Below the pieces are notes generated by a model. That model was not told the origin of the DNA, made no database searches, and worked only from the letters and a program-made list of their open reading frames with translations. Below are positions 34,167 to 42,302 of a DNA stretch of 64,000 nt, piece by piece; the first letter of the stretch is position 1, and every line of letters begins with the position of its first letter. A program made the translations under genes and the position numbers. Source of the stretch: Rhizobium esperanzae (GTDB lineage: Bacteria; Pseudomonadota; Alphaproteobacteria; Rhizobiales; Rhizobiaceae); NCBI RefSeq assembly GCF_014197615.1, contig NZ_JACIFY010000002.1:301554-365553 (forward strand), given 5' to 3'.

Positions 34167-36113
34167 TCACACACTCCCCCGCAAACGCAGCAGATATTCT
34201 GCCCCGTTAAACGGATCTGGCCCCGAACGCCGGCGCAAGCGCGGCGGGCCGGCCATCGGGGCATAATGATCGAAAACGGTTTCCATCGTCCCCGCTCCGC
34301 TCGTCAGGCCTGGCAATTGCTGCTGGACATTCCGCACAATCTGAGAGGCCATGGTGCCTTCCAGCCGGGCGACGCCATCGGCGATCACGGAATCCGTCGT
34401 CATCGCGGCCGCTTTCGCAAGCAAGATGAGCACACCGCTCAAACTTTCCGCCGGCGCTTCGAGATGAAAACGGTCGACCGGTTCGCAAAGCACGGTTTGC
34501 GCCGCCGATAGCGCCGCGGCCAGCACCCAGGGGGTCAGCTGGCGGAAATCGGCGGCGGTGCTTGCCGGCGAACTATGCCGGGCTGCCGTCATCGCCACGT
34601 GGCAATCGATGACCTGCCAGCCCGAAATGCCCTGCTTCAGCGTGTCGAACACGGTTTCCTCGACCGCCCGATAGAAGGCGGCCGGCATCTGGCCGACATC
34701 CACTTCAAGCGCAAAGCTGTTGCCCGCCCCGGGCGGTCGCGGCTCGACGCGCAGGCCGATGGTGGCGAGAAACGGATTGGGCTCCTTGAAGAGGAGCTGC
34801 AGGTCTGCTCCGGTGCCGACGGGCCTCTCGACCAAAATAACCGTGCTTTCCTCCAAGTTTGCCTCGACGCCGAAATCCGTGAGCAGGGTCGATTGGATCA
34901 CCTCCTTCTGCACCTCGCCATAGAGCGAGATGAAGACCTCGTCCGTCTCCTCGTTGCGGCGCAGATTGATCAGCGGGTCCTGTTCGGCCATCTGGTTCAG
35001 CGCCAGCCAGAGCGCAGCCTTCTCGGAAGGGCGGCGGGCAAGAACGCGGGTTTCGAGGGTCGGCGGCGCGAAATGCACCCGCCCGCCTGCGAGCGGACCG
35101 CCGCCCACCGTATCGCCGATGCGAGCGCCGGGCAGGCCGCTGACACGCGCAATCTTTCCCGCGTGGAGGCTCTCGGCGCCATCAACTCGGCCGTCTTCGA
35201 ACACCTGGATCGCGGTTACCCGTTCCGGGCCTTTCGGCAGATCCAGATATTGCCGTAGCCGGACCGTGCCTGAGGTCAGGTAGATGTAGCAGAGCTTTTC
35301 CCCGCCCCAGCCGCGCTCGATCTTGAAGATCTTGCCGGCAACCGGACCGTCCGGATCGGGGCGCCGCTCGGGCAAGATCGTCGCGATCGCCGACGTCAGC
35401 GCAGGCACGCCGACGCCGGTCATCGCAGCACCTGCAAAGACCGGATGCACCAGCCCCCTCGCCACCTGATCGGCCAGAGAACGCCCGAGCCTTTCCCTAG
35501 TCAGCCGATCGGGGGCGAGCACATAATCGTCGAGCAGCGCCTCGTCATTTTCCCCAAGCGTCTCGCAGAGCGCCGAAAAAAGCGGCTCGTCTCTCGGAGC
35601 GAGCGCCTCGACCCGGGCAGATTTTCTCCCGGCATCGATGACCGAGGACATGGCGACCGGGCGGACCGAAAGCTGCGCGGCAAGCGCCTCCAGTACCTCC
35701 TGATAGCGAGCGCCGGGGCGATCGACCTTGTTGACAAAGAAGACGAAGGGAACGCCGAGCCGCCGCAGCGCCCGCACCAGCACGCGCGTCTGCGCCTGCA
35801 CGCCCTCGACCGCCGAAACGACGACGACCGCCGCATCCAGCAATCCCAACACCCGCTCGACCTCGGCGATGAAATCCGGATGGCCGGGCGTGTCGATCAG
35901 ATTGACGATCCTGTCGCCGATCGCAAACGACACGACCGCGGCCCTGATCGTAATGCCGCGCTGCCGCTCGAGTTCGAGATTGTCCGTCTGTGTATTGCCG
36001 GTATCGACGCTGCCAAGCTTGTCGATGACGCCGGCGTTGAAAAGCAGTCTTTCGGTAAGGCTAGTCTTGCCTGCATCCACATGGGCGAGGATGCCCAGAT
36101 TCAAAGTGCGCAT
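34167..36113 (-). CDS. TetM/EF-G-like GTPase (ribosomal protection type)
   Basis: 648 residues, close to the 640 of Tet(M). G1 AHVDAGKTSLTERLL, G3 DTPGHPDF and G4 NKVD are intact; the effector RQRGITI is present, as are EF-G-like domains II-V with shortened C-terminus. Tet(M)-family proteins remove tetracycline from the ribosome. This is a chromosomal, diverged member in a soil bacterium with no mobile element near, so tetracycline resistance is possible but unproven; a housekeeping translation role is an alternative. The start 36113 (MRTLNLGILAH) is chosen from the family; the longer frame is spurious. Confidence 0.82.
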   Translation of the reverse strand: MRTLNLGILAHVDAGKTSLTERLLFNAGVIDKLGSVDTGNTQTDNLELERQRGITIRAAVVSFAIGDRIVNLIDTPGHPDFIAEVERVLGLLDAAVVVVSAVEGVQAQTRVLVRALRRLGVPFVFFVNKVDRPGARYQEVLEALAAQLSVRPVAMSSVIDAGRKSARVEALAPRDEPLFSALCETLGENDEALLDDYVLAPDRLTRERLGRSLADQVARGLVHPVFAGAAMTGVGVPALTSAIATILPERRPDPDGPVAGKIFKIERGWGGEKLCYIYLTSGTVRLRQYLDLPKGPERVTAIQVFEDGRVDGAESLHAGKIARVSGLPGARIGDTVGGGPLAGGRVHFAPPTLETRVLARRPSEKAALWLALNQMAEQDPLINLRRNEETDEVFISLYGEVQKEVIQSTLLTDFGVEANLEESTVILVERPVGTGADLQLLFKEPNPFLATIGLRVEPRPPGAGNSFALEVDVGQMPAAFYRAVEETVFDTLKQGISGWQVIDCHVAMTAARHSSPASTAADFRQLTPWVLAAALSAAQTVLCEPVDRFHLEAPAESLSGVLILLAKAAAMTTDSVIADGVARLEGTMASQIVRNVQQQLPGLTSGAGTMETVFDHYAPMAGPPRLRRRSGPDPFNGAEYLLRLRGSV

Positions 36114-36369
36114 GAACCACCAACTTCTCAGAAATTCGGATGTGATTTTCGTGAGAAGTGACTCGGCGCATTGGAACCTCTGTCCGTTGTTACGGCTGGA
36201 TGCGGCCCCGGTGGTGGGGAGACGCGGGCGGGATGCTAAGGGCGTGTGGGGAGATGTGTCAAGCTTGGGTGTGTCGCTTTCGCGGCGTGGCGCCGGGTTG
36301 GTTTCCGGTGACGACGTGCCGTGAGGCACTCCCCTCTCCCACTATCTGCGATCTGCCCCAAGACGCACC

Positions 36370-37635
36370 CTACCCCTCCTCCCGCATCGTCTCCCGCTGG
36401 GTGATCAGCCGCGCGCTGTGCTGGCCGCTCAAGTAGATCCACAGCCAGCTCCAGGCGACGGAGAAGCGCGAGCGGGTGCCGATCAGGAAGTAGATGTGGG
36501 CAATGCCCCAGATCCACCAGGCGATCCAGCCCTTGAGCTTGATCCGGCCGAAATCGATGATCGCCGCACTCTGGCCGATCGTCGCCAGGCTCCCCTGGTG
36601 CCAATATTTGAAGGGCGCGGGGGCCGGTTTGCCCGAGAGGCGCGCGCGGATGACCTTGGCGACGTAGCCGCCCTGCTGCTTGGCGGCGGGTGCGATGCCC
36701 GGCACCGGCTTGCCGTCCTCGCGCAGGACCGAGGCGGTGTCGCCGATGACGAAGACGCCGGGCAGGCCGCGCGCACTCAGATCCTTTTCGACGACGACGC
36801 GCCCTGCCCGGTCGGCCGGCACGCCGAGCCAGCGGGCGGCCGGCGAAGCTGTGACGCCGGCCGCCCAGACGATGGTGCGGCTCGGGATAAAGCTCTCGCC
36901 GATCCTGACGCCGTCAGCGCCGCACTCCGTCACCGGCTTGCCGAGAAGCACCTCGACGCCGAGTTTCTCCAGCGCCTGTTGCGCATAGGCCGAAAGCTCC
37001 TCGGCGAAGGTCGGCAGCACGCGCGGGCCGGCCTCGACCAGCACGACGCGGGTCTTGCGCGTGTCGATATTGCGGAATTCCTTCGGCAGGGTGAAATGCG
37101 CGAGCTCGGCGATGATGCCGGCAAGCTCGACCCCGGTCGGCCCGGCGCCGACGATGGTGAAGGTGAGCAGCGCATCGCGCACGGCCGGATCGGCCTCCAT
37201 CTCCGCCTTCTCGAAGGCGAGCAGCACGCGCCGGCGGATCGTCGTCGCGTCCTCCAGCGTCTTCAGACCGGGCGCCACCGGCTCCCATTCGTCATGGCCG
37301 AAATAAGCATGCGTCGCCCCGGTCGCCAGCACCAGCGTGTCGTACCCCAGAGTCATGCCGCTGCGTAACGAAACCGTCTTCGCGCCGCTGTCGACATCGG
37401 AGACCTCGCCGAGCAGCACGGTCACGTCGGGTCGGTCGGCATAGAGGCGGCGGATCGGCCAGGCGATTTCCGAGGTGGAGAGAATGGTCGTCGCCACCTG
37501 ATAGAGCAGCGGCTGGAAGAGATGATGGTTGCGCCGGTCGACAAGCGTGATCCGTACCCCTGCGCCCTTCAACCCGTTGACGAGCTGCAGCCCGCCGAAA
37601 CCGCCGCCGACAACGACGACATGATGATCGCTCAT
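36370..37635 (-). CDS. ndh: Type II NADH dehydrogenase (NAD(P)/FAD-dependent oxidoreductase)
   Basis: 421 residues with FAD-binding VVVVGGGFGGLQLV at the N-terminus, NAD-binding TIVGAGPTGVELAG near 160, and VFVIGDTASVLREDG (second FAD motif). The C-terminus holds a hydrophobic segment (WIWGIAHIYFLIGTR) that attaches the enzyme to the inner membrane. It oxidises NADH to quinone without proton pumping. Start 37635 carries GGGGCAGG upstream; longer frame rejected. Single gene. Confidence 0.9.
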   Translation of the reverse strand: MSDHHVVVVGGGFGGLQLVNGLKGAGVRITLVDRRNHHLFQPLLYQVATTILSTSEIAWPIRRLYADRPDVTVLLGEVSDVDSGAKTVSLRSGMTLGYDTLVLATGATHAYFGHDEWEPVAPGLKTLEDATTIRRRVLLAFEKAEMEADPAVRDALLTFTIVGAGPTGVELAGIIAELAHFTLPKEFRNIDTRKTRVVLVEAGPRVLPTFAEELSAYAQQALEKLGVEVLLGKPVTECGADGVRIGESFIPSRTIVWAAGVTASPAARWLGVPADRAGRVVVEKDLSARGLPGVFVIGDTASVLREDGKPVPGIAPAAKQQGGYVAKVIRARLSGKPAPAPFKYWHQGSLATIGQSAAIIDFGRIKLKGWIAWWIWGIAHIYFLIGTRSRFSVAWSWLWIYLSGQHSARLITQRETMREEG

Positions 37636-37811
37636 GACCTGCCCCTTCTGCGCCATTTCGCTGAAAGCCAATGTGGCCTTCGCCGCGAAGGTTGCAACCG
37701 CCGTTTTGGCATGTCTCCCCTGCGCCGATCGCAGCCGAAAAGGCCGCTTAACGGCCTGCAAGACGTTGGGCGGCTTGGAACCAAGTCATAACACAGATGC
37801 GTCAGTGCCTA

Positions 37812-38327
37812 TCAATAGGGACCGACGCACTGACGACGGGGCCCATGATAGGGCTGGAAGGTGTTGTCGTACGCCCTGTACGAACGATAACGGGCATAGC
37901 ACCAGCTCTCGTGACCGCCGCCCCCTCCATAATAGGCGGACGACGCATAGGCCCGGTAGGGCCTGCCATAGTAGCCGCCGTAATAACCGTAAGGCCTGCG
38001 GTAGTAGCCGTAGGGCGAGCCGTAATAGCCGTAGGGCGACCCGTAATACGAACCGTAATAGGGCTGCGCCAGTGCGCCGCCGATGATGGTGCCGACGGCC
38101 AGACCGCCGAGCGCCCAGCCCCAGCCTGATCCATTGTGATGATGGCCGTAATACCCGCCTCCATGATAACCACCACCCCAATGACCGCCATGGCCACGCC
38201 ATTGCACTTGCTCTACCTGCTGCTGTGCTTCGATCCTGGGTGGGTTGATAGCCGGAAACGCCTGAACCGGCGCGACACCGGGGGCACCCATGATCAAGCC
38301 TAACGTGACGATTGCCAGCTTTCTCAT
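37812..38327 (-). CDS. BA14K-family secreted Gly/Tyr-rich protein
   Basis: 171 residues: signal peptide 1-23 (PVQAFP), Gly/His/Tyr-rich repeats (GGGYHGGGYYGHHHNGSG and several SPYGYY), one hydrophobic Gly-zipper (WALGGLAVGTIIGGALA), and the BA14K signature CYARYRSYRAYDNTF then GPRRQC at the C-terminus. BA14K of Brucella is an immunoreactive lectin-like protein; function in rhizobia unknown. EcfG-type promoter (38412-38388) lies 60-85 bases upstream, with AGGAGAAC before the ATG. Confidence 0.85.
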   Translation of the reverse strand: MRKLAIVTLGLIMGAPGVAPVQAFPAINPPRIEAQQQVEQVQWRGHGGHWGGGYHGGGYYGHHHNGSGWGWALGGLAVGTIIGGALAQPYYGSYYGSPYGYYGSPYGYYRRPYGYYGGYYGRPYRAYASSAYYGGGGGHESWCYARYRSYRAYDNTFQPYHGPRRQCVGPY

Positions 38328-38387
38328 GACTGTTCTCCTCTTCCTCCAAGAGGAGGAATATCCTCCCTTCCTCCTGAACCAAAGGTG

Positions 38388-38412
38388 AACATAATATATC
38401 GAAAAACGTTCC
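38388..38412 (-). promoter_or_regulatory. Putative EcfG-type promoter for the BA14K gene
   Basis: On the minus strand GGAAC (38412-38408), 18 bases, TT (38389-38388). The spacer is AT-rich. Matches the GGAAC-N18-TT rule for rhizobial RpoE2/EcfG promoters. Confidence 0.6.
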
Positions 38413-38451
38413 ACATCGAGTTAAATTAATCGTTATCGATGGCGCTGAGGA

Positions 38452-38994
38452 TTATCGGCTCCGGCATTCCGATCTTGCTTTTTCCAGGAGGCTGTAAACC
38501 TGTCGCGCATTGTCGATCCCCAGAAGCTGGGGCTCGTCGGCGAGGCCGGGTGTCCAGCCGCTCTTCCTCCTGTTGGATGGCACACCGAACTTGATCGTGC
38601 CCCTGCCGCGGCCGCCTTCTTCAAGACTGATCGACGGTAGAAGTTCGAGCTGATTGGTGGACAAATGTCGAAAGAGCCCACTTCTGCGAATGATCACGCG
38701 TCTGTCGGTCAACACGTATTCCGTCCGGGCCCGCACCGCCGCATCGACGAAAAAGCGTCCTGCCGTGATGTACAGGCCCATAAGCACGAATGGAATACCC
38801 CATAATTTTGTGAAAACGGGCGCTTCCGTGCTGATGGCAGTGATTTCCCAGAAGATCGCAAAACCACCCCAGAGAAGCGAAAACGGAACAAGGAGGAAAT
38901 CCCGCGATGTCAAAAGAAAACCTTGGGCGGGACGCCCTGACCAAAGAAGCTTTTCCCCTGGCATGAAAAAGCTCCGAATATCGCTATCGCTCAT
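38452..38994 (-). CDS. Membrane protein with bacterial PH-like domain
   Basis: About 180 residues: two transmembrane helices (about 30-50 and 62-85 of MSDSDIRSF...), then a PH-like (bPH_2/DUF304-type) block EYVLTDRRVIIRRSGLFRH. Such proteins are common, small, and of unknown function. The frame is open nine codons further to 39021, where an ATG directly follows the Lrp stop (TAAATG); I prefer 38994 because GTGGG precedes it, but either start is possible. Likely co-transcribed with the Lrp gene. Confidence 0.68.
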   Translation of the reverse strand: MSDSDIRSFFMPGEKLLWSGRPAQGFLLTSRDFLLVPFSLLWGGFAIFWEITAISTEAPVFTKLWGIPFVLMGLYITAGRFFVDAAVRARTEYVLTDRRVIIRRSGLFRHLSTNQLELLPSISLEEGGRGRGTIKFGVPSNRRKSGWTPGLADEPQLLGIDNARQVYSLLEKARSECRSR

Positions 38995-39021
38995 ACTACC
39001 CACGCCCCTTTCAAATGACAT

Positions 39022-39486
39022 TTACCGGGCGTAGCCCACGGGTATCGCCATTCCATGTTTCAATTCTTCCATCGAGATCGACGCCGAGACGTCGAAGAGT
39101 TCAAGCTTGCGCACGATCTGCTTGTAGATCACATCGTAATGTTCGACGCGCGGCAGGACGATCTTCAGGATGTAATCGTGATTGCCGGTCAACCGGTGCG
39201 CCTCGACGATCTCGGGAATGTCGCTGATGATCCTGCGGAAGCTTTCCGTCCATTCGTCGGAATGGTGCGCCGTCTTCACCAGTGCGAAGACCGTCGTCGG
39301 CACACCCATTTTCTCCCGATCGAGCACGATGATGCGCCGGGCGATATGGCCGCTTTCCTCCAGCCGCTGGATGCGCCGCGAGCAGGCCGACACCGAAAGC
39401 GCCACGCGCTCGGCAAGGTCGGTCACGGAGATGCCTGCATCCTTCTGCAGCATATCGAGAATGCGTCTGTCGCGATCATCCAGCAT
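39022..39486 (-). CDS. Lrp/AsnC-family regulator
   Basis: 154 residues: N-terminal HTH (DRRILDMLQKDAGISVTDLAERVALSVSACSRRIQRLE) and C-terminal RAM/AsnC ligand domain (AHRLTGNHDYILKIV). Divergent from an Asp/Glu racemase gene 155 bases away, so the likely control target is that gene, with an amino acid as effector. Start at 39486 (MLDDRDRRIL) follows family length; the longer frame is unlikely. Confidence 0.87.
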   Translation of the reverse strand: MLDDRDRRILDMLQKDAGISVTDLAERVALSVSACSRRIQRLEESGHIARRIIVLDREKMGVPTTVFALVKTAHHSDEWTESFRRIISDIPEIVEAHRLTGNHDYILKIVLPRVEHYDVIYKQIVRKLELFDVSASISMEELKHGMAIPVGYAR

Positions 39487-39641
39487 GTGTGAGAAATAAA
39501 CCTTCCGCCCCAGTTTTGCGCAATTACTCAAAATCACGCAAAATAATAGCACATATTGGAGGCGCAGGACAAACAACGCAAACACGTCGCGCCGGCATTG
39601 CGGCATCATTCTCGAAACTCGAAGCATGGGAGCATGAAGAG

Positions 39642-40361
39642 ATGGAAACGATCGGCCTGATCGGCGGCATGAGTTTCGAAAGTTCGGCGGTCTATTATCG
39701 TCTCGTCAACGAGATGGTGCGCGCCCGCAAGGGTGGCCTCGCCTCGGCCGAACTCATTCTGCATTCGGTCAATTTCGAGGAGATCGTCGCCCTTCAGAAG
39801 GCCGGCAACTGGGATGGCGCCGCCCGCCGCCTCGGCGATGTTGCCGAACGCCTGCAGAGCGCCGGCGCCGGCTGCGTCCTCATCTGCACCAACACCATGC
39901 ACCTGATCGCCGATGAGGTCGCAGCCCGGATCTCCGTGCCGCTGATCCACATCATCGACGAGACGGCAAAATCGTTGCGCGCCGACGGACGTAAGCGCCC
40001 GCTGCTGCTTGCCACCCGCTACACCATGGAGCACGGCTTCTACGCCGAGCGCATGAAGGGTCACGGCATCGACATCATGGTGCCCGACGCCGCCGACCGC
40101 ACCACCGTGCACGACATCATCTTCAATGAACTCTGCGCCGGCAGGGTGCACGACAGCTCGCGCGAAAAGCTGATCGATATCATCGACCGCGCTGTCGACG
40201 ACGGCGCCGACAGCATCATCCTCGGCTGCACCGAGATCTGCCTGATCCTCGACCCCACCCGCCTGCCGCTGCCGGGCTTCGACACCACGACGATCCATGC
40301 CCGCGCGGCGGTCGAATTCGCCCTTGGCGCAGAGGAAGAAGTGGAAGAGGAAGCCGCCTGA
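39642..40361 (+). CDS. Aspartate/glutamate racemase family protein
   Basis: 239 residues of the cofactor-independent two-cysteine racemase fold. Both catalytic cysteines are present: C82 in VLICTNTMH and C196 in IILGCTEIC. N-terminal IGLIGGMSFESSAVYYRL is typical of the YgeA-like broad-range amino acid racemases. Interconverts L- and D-amino acids for cell wall or catabolism. Divergent Lrp gene is the probable regulator. C-terminal Glu-rich tail is unusual but harmless. Confidence 0.86.
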   Translation: METIGLIGGMSFESSAVYYRLVNEMVRARKGGLASAELILHSVNFEEIVALQKAGNWDGAARRLGDVAERLQSAGAGCVLICTNTMHLIADEVAARISVPLIHIIDETAKSLRADGRKRPLLLATRYTMEHGFYAERMKGHGIDIMVPDAADRTTVHDIIFNELCAGRVHDSSREKLIDIIDRAVDDGADSIILGCTEICLILDPTRLPLPGFDTTTIHARAAVEFALGAEEEVEEEAA

Positions 40362-40462
40362 GGCAGGCTGATTTTGTTGACTCAGTCAACTAAATGCATG
40401 ACAAGAGTCTTCATCGGAGACTTTTGTCAGTTTGTAGACACGCATCGTCTTTACTCGACGTC

Positions 40463-40485
40463 ATCCTCGGCCTTGTGCCGAGGAT
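40463..40485. repeat. Dispersed palindrome TCATCC-n5-CTTGT-n5-GGAT, copy 1
   Basis: ATCCTCGGC at 40463-40471 pairs with GCCGAGGAT at 40477-40485 around the loop CTTGT. The same plan with a different stem sequence occurs at 44968-45000. Part of the 40362-40596 gap, which otherwise holds the hairpin before the MarR-GNAT gene. Confidence 0.6.
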
Positions 40486-40573
40486 CTGCTGCCCCATCGA
40501 CCGGCATAGATGCTTAAGGCACAAGCCCGAGCATGGCGGAGATGTGGGTGGCGGGCCTTGTCAGCAACCTGAC

Positions 40574-40595
40574 GAGATCTCCCTTTGGAGATCTC
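40574..40595 (+). promoter_or_regulatory. Hairpin enclosing the ribosome-binding site of the MarR-GNAT gene
   Basis: GAGATCTCC (40574-40582), CTTT loop, GGAGATCTC (40587-40595): a perfect 9-bp inverted repeat ending one base before the ATG at 40597. The Shine-Dalgarno GGAG is inside the right arm, so an RNA hairpin would hide it; as DNA it could be a MarR operator. Confidence 0.6.
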
Positions 40596-40596
40596 C

Positions 40597-41514
40597 ATGT
40601 CCGACATTGCCCTCATCGAAACCGCCCGCGATTTCAACCGCTTCTACACCAATTTCCTTGGCCTCCTGAACAAGGCCTATCTCGACTCGCCCTATACGCT
40701 GACGGATGCCCGTATCCTCTTCGAGATCGGCTCGCATGACGGCGTCAGCGCCACGGCACTTGCCGGCGACCTGCATCTCGATCCGGCCTATCTCAGCCGC
40801 ATCCTCAAGCGTTTCCGCACCGAGGGGCTGATCAGGACCGATCCCGATCCGGCCGATCTGCGCAGTCAAATCATCAATGTCACCGACCGGGGACGGGAGG
40901 AGTTCGAGGAACTCGGCCGCCGCGCCAATGCCCAGATCGCCGCCCGTTTCGACACTCTGGCGAGCGGCGAACCGGAAGCGGCGGTTTCCGCCATGCACAC
41001 GATCCGCGCCTTGCTGGACCCCACGGCAAAACCGGCGCCCGCCATCATCCGCGCCCACCGCGCCGGCGATATCGGCTGGATCATCCAGAGCCAGAGCCGC
41101 TTCTATACCGAAGAATATGGCTGGGATCTGCGCTTCGAGGCGCTGGTCGCCGAGGTCGCCGGAAAGTTCCTCGCCAATTTCGATCCGGCGCTCGAATATT
41201 GCTGGATTGCCGAACGCGGCGGTATCAATGTCGGCTCCGTCCTCGTCACCAATGGCGGCGACGGCATCGCCAAGCTGCGGCTGCTTTATGTCGACAAATC
41301 AGCCCGCGGCCTTGGACTCGGCAAGCTGCTGGTCGACGAGTGCATCCGCTTTTGCAGGCAGAAGGGCTACAGCGAGCTCCAGCTCTGGACTAACGACATG
41401 CTGGAAACCGCCCGCGCCATCTATGTCAAAACAGGCTTTCGCCTTGTCTCCGAGGAGAGACATCGGATGTTCGGTCCGGAGGCCAACGGCCAAAACTGGG
41501 TTCTTGCCTTATGA
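40597..41514 (+). CDS. MarR-GNAT fusion: winged-helix regulator with acetyltransferase domain
   Basis: 305 residues. N-terminal MarR winged helix (about 1-135; LTDARILFEIGSHDGVSATALAGDL and LDPAYLSRILKRFRTEGLI) followed by a GNAT N-acetyltransferase domain (about 145-305) with LRLLYVDKSARGLGLGKLL, the acetyl-CoA binding loop. Such fusions are common in rhizobia; the GNAT half may modify a small-molecule ligand. Start chosen at 40597; an in-frame TTG exists four codons upstream. Self-regulation through the adjacent palindrome is likely. Confidence 0.87.
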   Translation: MSDIALIETARDFNRFYTNFLGLLNKAYLDSPYTLTDARILFEIGSHDGVSATALAGDLHLDPAYLSRILKRFRTEGLIRTDPDPADLRSQIINVTDRGREEFEELGRRANAQIAARFDTLASGEPEAAVSAMHTIRALLDPTAKPAPAIIRAHRAGDIGWIIQSQSRFYTEEYGWDLRFEALVAEVAGKFLANFDPALEYCWIAERGGINVGSVLVTNGGDGIAKLRLLYVDKSARGLGLGKLLVDECIRFCRQKGYSELQLWTNDMLETARAIYVKTGFRLVSEERHRMFGPEANGQNWVLAL

Positions 41515-41557
41515 CGTCACCCGCCGGCTTGCTGCGTCGCAAAATTTCGCTTGATTT

Positions 41558-41573
41558 GGAAATGATCATTTCC
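41558..41573. promoter_or_regulatory. Perfect 16-bp palindromic operator before a TetR gene
   Basis: GGAAATGATCATTTCC is a perfect palindrome 14 bases before the TetR ATG at 41587. It sits where the TetR dimer would block its own and the co-directional MFS transcript. Confidence 0.72.
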
Positions 41574-41586
41574 TAATTAGGCGGAC

Positions 41587-42210
41587 ATGACAGCAACGAC
41601 CCTCGACCATCAAGATAAGCCCCGGGGCCGCGGCCGTCCGCGGGAATTCGACGCGGACGCCGCCCTCGACGCGGCCCTCCGCGTCTTTTCCGAGCGCGGC
41701 TACAACGCCGCCTCGATCAGCGAACTCACAGAAGCCATGGGGCTTGCGTCAGGCAGCGTCTACAAGGCCTTCGGCGACAAGCGCGGCATCTTCCTGGCCG
41801 CCTTCGATCGCTACCGCGCCGTACGCCGCGGCCTGCTCTACGCGAAACTTGCCGGCGTCGAGACCGGCCGCGACAAGCTTCATGCACTGATCACCTTCTT
41901 TGCCTCCTCCTCGCACGGGCAGATCGGCAGGCAGGGCTGCCTCGTCGTCGGCAGCGCCGGCGATCTCGCGCTCTTCGACGAAGAGGCCGCCGAGCGGGTC
42001 GCCACCGCCTTTGCGACCGACGAGACACTTCTCGCCGACCTCATCCGCCTCGGCCAGTCCGACGGCTCGATTTCGGCTGATCTCGATGTATCGGGAGTAG
42101 CACTTGCCCTGCTCTGCCTCACCAAGGGCATGCGCGTCATCGGCAAGACGGGACGCAGCGGTGAGCAAATGGCGGCGGCGGCCGAAGCCGCGATAAAGCT
42201 GGTGACCTGA
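41587..42210 (+). CDS. TetR-family regulator of the adjacent MFS transporter
   Basis: 207 residues. HTH at about 22-68 (ALRVFSERGYNAASISELTEAMGLASGSVYKAFGDK); the C-terminal domain has the TetR_C group's FFASSSHGQIGRQGCLV with a cysteine. The palindrome at 41558-41573 suggests autoregulation. 92 bases separate it from the MFS gene on the same strand, an arrangement typical of a repressor and its efflux pump. Confidence 0.87.
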   Translation: MTATTLDHQDKPRGRGRPREFDADAALDAALRVFSERGYNAASISELTEAMGLASGSVYKAFGDKRGIFLAAFDRYRAVRRGLLYAKLAGVETGRDKLHALITFFASSSHGQIGRQGCLVVGSAGDLALFDEEAAERVATAFATDETLLADLIRLGQSDGSISADLDVSGVALALLCLTKGMRVIGKTGRSGEQMAAAAEAAIKLVT

Positions 42211-42302
42211 TACTCCCCCGAGTGCCCTGCACTTCCCCGGCGGGAAACGGGTGGCGGCAGGACGATTTGCCACTAAATTTTTCAATCATACCGGAGTTTC
42301 TG

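Noticed and set aside
34060-34266. Short plus-strand frame containing GMPWDTRHTLP
   Set aside because: Encoded by a repeated word after the TetM-like gene stop and overlapping that gene; seems a product of repeat DNA, not a protein.
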